From assembly GCA_964615845.1 (NCBI GenBank), contig CAZTRC010000016.1, forward strand, positions 1-14,957: a stretch of DNA of 14,957 bases, written 5' to 3'. The translations under genes were made by a program, and so were the position numbers. The notes under the pieces are model-generated. The model was given only the letters and a program-made list of their open reading frames with translations, was not told where the DNA came from and ran no database searches. Of the stretch, positions 11,923 through 14,957 are shown one piece after another. The stretch comes from CAYRQF01 sp964615845. Its GTDB lineage: Bacteria > Patescibacteriota > Minisyncoccia > Phycocordibacterales > CSBR16-119. Every line of letters starts with the position of its first letter. Position 1 is the first letter of the stretch.

Positions 11923-11973
11923 AGAGGTCGAACCTCTACTCATCCCAACACTCAAGGTTCGACCTTGCGTGTT
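11923..11973 (+). repeat. pair of palindromic hairpins
   Basis: Hairpin AGAGGT-CGA-ACCTCT (11923-11937) and hairpin CAAGGT-TCG-ACCTTG (11953-11967), the second extended by AACAC/GTGTT (11947-11951 and 11969-11973). The cores AGGTCGAACCT and AGGTTCGACCT are exact reverse complements, so they can also pair with each other. They lie between the stop codon and the terminator. Confidence 0.65.
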
Positions 11974-11977
11974 AGCG

Positions 11978-12005
11978 AAAACCCCGGCGAAATGGCCGGG
12001 GTTTA
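11978..12005. terminator. bidirectional intrinsic terminator
   Basis: AACCCCGGC (11980-11988) pairs with GCCGGGGTT (11995-12003), loop GAAATG, with A and T tracts on either side. It ends operon 1 and the convergent module 2 regulator. Confidence 0.9.
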
Positions 12006-12019
12006 CTCTAAAGATAATT

Positions 12020-12790
12020 CTAGGGCAACATCTCCCACAATCCTTTGAAAAGGAGTCGGAGATTCTCGGCCATGACAGCATCGTCGATTTCGATGAGGTA
12101 ATGAGGTTTCTTCTTCGTGTTGATGATGAGGACATAATCGCCAGCAACTTCTTGAGTTACACCCACACCTTCGGCTGCTTTCCAAAACTTAGTGTTGCGA
12201 CGCTTAATGTAGTCTTCGTAAATAACTTTCTGGAGCGCAGGAATGCCTTCGGTGTTGGTGATGATGCGCGAAATTATTTCTTTGGGTGAATCCTTGAAGA
12301 AAACTTTGAAAACGTTTACGTAGTTTTCGAGGAACGTGTGGTCTTGGATACCCCACCAAGTCTTGTCGCCGCGCATAGCGCTATCGTTCCACTTCTTCAT
12401 GTTGGAGAGGAGGAAATCTTCGATATGATTTTCGTCGATGAAGCGGACTTTTGGAATGGAATAATTCTTGGAACGCGGAACGAGTGAAAGTTCGCCGACC
12501 AAACTTTCTGCCAGGCGCATCTTCTCATCAAGCTCCAATCTTTCTTTCTTTACAGCCTTGGCTACATTTTCTGGGGGAAGGGCGAGGAAATAAAGCGTTG
12601 GACTAAGTTCGTCCATCTCTATGAAACCCTTCTCAGCGAGAGATTTTCCAACTCCATAGGCTGTTGGACGAGATACTCCGGTCTTTCGAGCCACCAAGGC
12701 GGGGGTGATCTTAGTGTTCTCAAGGACACAAAGATAAATCTTGATTTCGTTATCCGACAGGCCTAATGACTTCAATTTCTCTTCGATCAT
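12020..12790 (-). CDS. TrmB-like HTH transcription regulator (module 2)
   Basis: A 256-residue protein with an N-terminal winged helix (about 1-70): LKSLGLSDNEIKIYLCVLENTKITPALVARKTGVSRPTAYGVGKSLAEKGFIE. The layout equals the module 1 regulator, but the sequence is clearly diverged. The C-terminal part (KVRFIDENHIEDFLLSNMKKWND...) contains several W/Y residues and may bind a ligand. The ATG at 12790 is chosen, because the frame upstream to 12949 is A/T-rich promoter sequence. The -10 TATGAT ends six bases before this ATG, so a leaderless mRNA is predicted. It is divergent from operon 2, which it probably controls. Confidence 0.82.
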   Translation of the reverse strand: MIEEKLKSLGLSDNEIKIYLCVLENTKITPALVARKTGVSRPTAYGVGKSLAEKGFIEMDELSPTLYFLALPPENVAKAVKKERLELDEKMRLAESLVGELSLVPRSKNYSIPKVRFIDENHIEDFLLSNMKKWNDSAMRGDKTWWGIQDHTFLENYVNVFKVFFKDSPKEIISRIITNTEGIPALQKVIYEDYIKRRNTKFWKAAEGVGVTQEVAGDYVLIINTKKKPHYLIEIDDAVMAENLRLLFKGLWEMLP

Positions 12791-12796
12791 GTCTAA

Positions 12797-12826
12797 ATCA
12801 TAACAAAATTGTAAAGGTATTGTCAA
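12797..12826 (-). promoter_or_regulatory. promoter of the module 2 regulator, leaderless type
   Basis: On the minus strand TTGACA (12826-12821), 18-base spacer, TATGAT (12802-12797), six bases, then ATG at 12790. The word TCAACAGA is repeated at 12823-12830 and 12847-12854 and may be part of an operator. Confidence 0.65.
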
Positions 12827-12890
12827 CAGATAATATCCTTTATATATCAACAGAATATAGCCAAAAATATACAGAAAATAAAGGTTTAGA

Positions 12891-12919
12891 TTGACATTAT
12901 TGACAAAAACTGATAAAGT
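12891..12919 (+). promoter_or_regulatory. promoter of operon 2
   Basis: TTGACA (12891-12896), 17-base spacer, TAAAGT (12914-12919). A second TTGACA at 12900-12905 makes a direct repeat with 9-base period, which may be a regulator site. Predicted start about 12926, 11 bases before the conserved leader. Confidence 0.68.
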
Positions 12920-12936
12920 ATGTCTAGAAACGTGAA

Positions 12937-12987
12937 CCTTGAAACCCACCCGTCTAGGCTAAAAGCCGGACATAACCCCAACCCGCC
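12937..12987 (+). promoter_or_regulatory. structured cassette leader, copy C
   Basis: CCTTGAAACCCACCC, then hairpin GTCT-A-GGCT-AAA-AGCC-GGAC (12952-12971), then ATAACCCC and ATG at 12988, 16 bases after the stem. Its inner stem is four pairs, longer than copies A and B, with the same outer stem and flanks. Confidence 0.75.
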
Positions 12988-13428
12988 ATGGAAAACACCA
13001 TCCTGACCGTTGATTACGCCATGTCTCTTGAGGAGATGGTGGCAGCTGGTAATTACAGTGAGGTCGATGACATCACTGCGAAGCGATTTCCGCTTTCCGG
13101 CATCGGTAAAGTGGTCTTCGAAGCCAAGCTGTTCCACTTTGGCTTCCACCTTTCCAAAAGAGAGGTGGCCGAAAGGGTGGAAAGCGAAGGGTTTAATCTT
13201 GCAAAGATTGAACACCTGCTCGCCTTCGGCGCAGCCCTGCCTGAAGTGCAGCGAATGCACCCAGTCATCGCTCTGGGGTCTGTAGCCAAGATCCGTGGCG
13301 TTCGCTGCGGGGCTCGTCTTGGCAGTCACGACTCTTCTGAGCGCTATCTGGGCTCAGAGTGGCTTGGTGGGGAATGGAGTCGTAGATTCCATTTTCTCGG
13401 GGTCCGAGAAATACAACCCAAAAGCTGA
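12988..13428 (+). CDS. hypothetical protein, ALGSV/FLGVR family (copy 2)
   Basis: A 146-residue paralogue of 5451-5909. It starts MENTILTVDYAMSLEEMVAAGNYSEVDDIT and shares FP.sG.G, kLFHF, ESEGFNLAKIEHLLAFG and ALPEVQR. The marker VIALGSV follows, and FLGVR comes near the end. Between ALGSV and FLGVR it is rich in G, R, S and W and differs strongly from copy 1. The ATG at 12988 follows the leader hairpin by 16 bases. The last codons (CCC AAA AGC TGA) come from the shared tail, the same PKS ending as receiver-like copy 1. It is the first gene of operon 2, followed by receiver-like copy 2. Function unknown. Confidence 0.82.
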   Translation: MENTILTVDYAMSLEEMVAAGNYSEVDDITAKRFPLSGIGKVVFEAKLFHFGFHLSKREVAERVESEGFNLAKIEHLLAFGAALPEVQRMHPVIALGSVAKIRGVRCGARLGSHDSSERYLGSEWLGGEWSRRFHFLGVREIQPKS

Positions 13429-13529
13429 AGAGCTTGCGGGACGAAGCAGTGGCCGAACCAGTTTCGGCCCTACTTTTGAGAACTTGAAGCAATTCGAGTT
13501 TTCAAAGATGGAAAAGTACATTCACAAAA
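13414..13529 (+). repeat. cassette 3' tail, copy 2
   Basis: It matches 11324-11441, although the upstream genes are unrelated. Hairpin GGCCGAA/TTCGGCC (13451-13469) is fully paired here where copy 1 has a G-T pair. The long hairpin at 13473-13507 with GCAA loop (13489-13492) has an A-T pair where copy 1 has G-T. The tail spans the stop codon and leads into the next gene after about 25 A/C-rich bases. Confidence 0.85.
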
Positions 13530-13553
13530 CAAAACAACTAAAACACCACAACC

Positions 13554-14114
13554 ATGGAAACCAAGCGCATCCTCGTCATCGAAGACAACCAGAAACATCG
13601 CGCCGACGCAAAAGCATTTTTTGCGGACAAGCCCGAGTATAAGGTCGACTATGCGGGTAGTGGAATCGGAGGCATTCATACCCTGGTGGGAGGAAGTCAG
13701 ATAAACGCACCACTCGAGTGGCTTAAGAATAACGGGTATATAAAAACACGGCATGTTGGTGTCATTACTGATGTCTTCATGCCTTGGGATTCTTCTCACT
13801 TCACACAGGAAGCACCAATTGGTTTCACTATTGCGAAGCTCTGCCTTGATATGAGTATTCCTGTTGTGATGAACACAACAGCGAATCATCATGGCAAGAA
13901 TTTCCAGTGGATGAACGAACTTCTTCCTATTCTCGGCTTCGATCGCAAGCAGTTGATCGATGGGAATGACGTTTTAGATCTTGTAGACCGCGAGGAATGG
14001 TCTAAAGCTTTTGACACTGAGCGTGAGAATGGAGCACTCATTGAGTTAAGCGTCAAAAACTGGGCACGAGCACTGGAAATGCTTGAGCGCCAAATGAACA
14101 AAACCAAAAGCTGA
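13554..14114 (+). CDS. orphan receiver-like protein (copy 2)
   Basis: A 186-residue paralogue of 10883-11338. It shares KRILVIEDNQKH (3-14), KAFFADKPEY, the phosphoacceptor-type D73 in GVITDVFMPW, T108 in VVMNTTANHHGKNFQWM and the PKS/TKS-like end. It has an insertion of about 18 residues (roughly 37-63) between the second and third strands and a longer C-terminal helical part. Bases 13560-13594 are identical to 10886-10920. It lacks the structured leader. Tail copy 2 lies in its place upstream, so translation depends on the operon mRNA. No output domain or partner kinase is seen. Confidence 0.83.
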   Translation: METKRILVIEDNQKHRADAKAFFADKPEYKVDYAGSGIGGIHTLVGGSQINAPLEWLKNNGYIKTRHVGVITDVFMPWDSSHFTQEAPIGFTIAKLCLDMSIPVVMNTTANHHGKNFQWMNELLPILGFDRKQLIDGNDVLDLVDREEWSKAFDTERENGALIELSVKNWARALEMLERQMNKTKS

Positions 14115-14132
14115 AAAGCTTGCGGGATGAAG
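14104..14132 (+). repeat. cassette 3' tail, truncated copy 3
   Basis: It holds CCAAAAGCTGAAAAGCTTGC-GGGATGAAGC, the first part of the tail including the stop codon. The two longer hairpins are absent and a terminator begins directly after. Confidence 0.78.
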
Positions 14133-14134
14133 CG

Positions 14135-14158
14135 AAACCCCCGGCGTGCCGGGGGTTT
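14135..14158. terminator. bidirectional intrinsic terminator
   Basis: AAACCCCCGGC (14135-14145) pairs with GCCGGGGGTTT (14148-14158), loop GT, followed by T. It ends operon 2 and serves the convergent penicillin-binding protein gene. Confidence 0.93.
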
Positions 14159-14180
14159 TCTTGTTCCACACTTTTATTTT

Positions 14181-14957
14181 TTATAACTCAACATCAAACA
14201 TCACCGTCGCTTCGCCTTTGTTGTAGACTTCATCGCGGACGATGACCTTTAGTTCGTTGGTCTCACGGAGATTTTCAATATCTTTCGGAATAAAAGAGAA
14301 GTTAAACGGGGTGCTCTCAGTCGAACCGATATAAATATTGTTTACAAAAATATCGAATCCGCCGACGTCGTACTCCACATCATAATCTATCTCGATTTCA
14401 ATTGGTGTGTTGGTGTCATGCATATCAGTTGCGTTCGGGGAGAGAATTTCTACCTTTGGTCGATTGGCTTCAGTGTGAACATTGTCGTATGTTGTCGGGA
14501 CTTCACCTTCATTTACAACTGTGTATTTGTGCTTGTTTTGCTGCCACCAGTTTTGGACTGCTGTTTCCCAGTTGATGTATTGCTGGTTCGTCTGTGGTCC
14601 TGGAATCGGACCGAGAGGGTCGTCGCGATCAATCCAATAGAGCGTTGAGTGGACTTGTCCCACAACCAATTCCTTTTTCGTTTCTGGCGGCGTGAGGTCG
14701 GTCGCGAGCTTTTTGCTGATAGAATCGATGAAAACTGACTCACCTCCTTGCCAGACGCCGCGGATGACTGGTTTCAAATCGTCCGAGTCGTTTATCTCCG
14801 GCTCAACGAAAGAATCGTGTTTAACCTTTTTCAAAGCTTCATCCATGAACTCTCGCCAAAGCCGTCCGGAAATCGCCGAACCTTTTTTCATCGGCGTATT
14901 GTCGTTGTTGCCCGACCAGACGCCGACAGCGATGTTTGGCGTGTAGCCCATCATCCA
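14181..14957 (-). CDS. class A penicillin-binding protein, C-terminal part
   Basis: 258 visible residues of a larger protein whose start lies beyond the window. The first residues, WMMGYTPNIAVGVWSGNNDNTPM, and then SAISGRLWREFMDEALKK match the end of the transpeptidase domain of PBP1A-type enzymes. The catalytic SxxK, SxN and KTGT motifs must lie outside. After about residue 60 come a linker (with PPETKKELVVGQVHSTLYW) and a C-terminal domain of Ig-like type (PKVEILSPNATDMHDTNTPIEIEIDYD... to the end), probably extracellular. It builds and cross-links peptidoglycan. It is convergent with operon 2 and not part of the cassette modules. Confidence 0.9.
   Translation of the reverse strand, partial: WMMGYTPNIAVGVWSGNNDNTPMKKGSAISGRLWREFMDEALKKVKHDSFVEPEINDSDDLKPVIRGVWQGGESVFIDSISKKLATDLTPPETKKELVVGQVHSTLYWIDRDDPLGPIPGPQTNQQYINWETAVQNWWQQNKHKYTVVNEGEVPTTYDNVHTEANRPKVEILSPNATDMHDTNTPIEIEIDYDVEYDVGGFDIFVNNIYIGSTESTPFNFSFIPKDIENLRETNELKVIVRDEVYNKGEATVMFDVEL

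Noticed and set aside
12791..12949. 53-residue N-terminal extension of the module 2 regulator
   Set aside because: It would cover both divergent promoters, and the residues look like translated A/T-rich DNA. ATG 12790 fits the TrmB-like domain start.
12988..13428. Diversity-generating retroelement target
   Set aside because: The variable C-terminal segment is suggestive, but no reverse transcriptase, template repeat or adenine-specific pattern can be seen here.
11324..13529. Tail elements as integron attC sites
   Set aside because: There are no clear R'/R'' core sites, no integrase in the window, and the tail spans the stop codon with GNRA hairpins, unlike attC.
1..14957. CRISPR array, insertion sequence or prophage
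   Set aside because: No regularly spaced repeats, transposase, integrase or phage structural genes were found on either strand.

Overview
The window looks like the replication-origin neighbourhood of a Patescibacteria (CPR), probably Parcubacteria-group, chromosome. This is inferred from gene content, not from a database search. The core order is the bacterial oriC block: rny-khpB-yidC-(insertion)-yidD-rnpA-rpmH on the minus strand, facing dnaA-dnaN-dciA-like on the plus strand. CPR-typical signs are minimal-length proteins, few Shine-Dalgarno sequences, a NYN nuclease, and two hypothetical families (an ALGSV/FLGVR family and an orphan receiver-like family) that I recall as frequent in Parcubacteria.

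Region by region. 1-390: tRNA-Gly(TCC) 3' part, tRNA-Pro(TGG), a structured spacer and an intact second tRNA-Gly(TCC). 408-1322: an HExxH metallopeptidase-like gene that appears leaderless. 1381-4700 (minus): HU, RNase Y, KhpB/Jag and YidC. 4701-5960: a complex inverted repeat and terminator, a NYN nuclease, and an ALGSV/FLGVR family gene with its own promoter and structured leader. The last two genes interrupt the usual yidD-yidC adjacency. 5998-6725 (minus): yidD, rnpA, rpmH. 6941-9948 (plus): dnaA, a 229-base oriC candidate with a DnaA-trio-like element, dnaN and a small DciA-like gene.

9941-14158 holds the most unusual content: two similarly built modules. Each has a TrmB/HTH-type regulator on the minus strand, divergent from a two-gene plus-strand operon. 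Operon 1 is a receiver-like gene followed by an unknown gene. Operon 2 is an ALGSV/FLGVR family gene followed by a second receiver-like gene. Unrelated genes in these operons share one structured 5' leader, present three times in the window counting the copy before the gene at 5451-5909, with compensatory base changes. They also share a 3' tail, present twice in full (about 116-118 bases) and once truncated, which includes the last two codons and the stop and folds into several hairpins. This suggests a modular, shuffled cassette system with common RNA ends. 14181-14957 is the C-terminal part of a class A penicillin-binding protein cut by the window edge.

A second global pattern is promoter architecture. 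Five genes (rpmH, yidC, the NYN gene, the HExxH gene and the second regulator) have a -10-like hexamer ending exactly 6 or 7 bases before ATG or GTG with no ribosome-binding site, as expected for leaderless mRNAs. The cassette operons instead carry long structured leaders.
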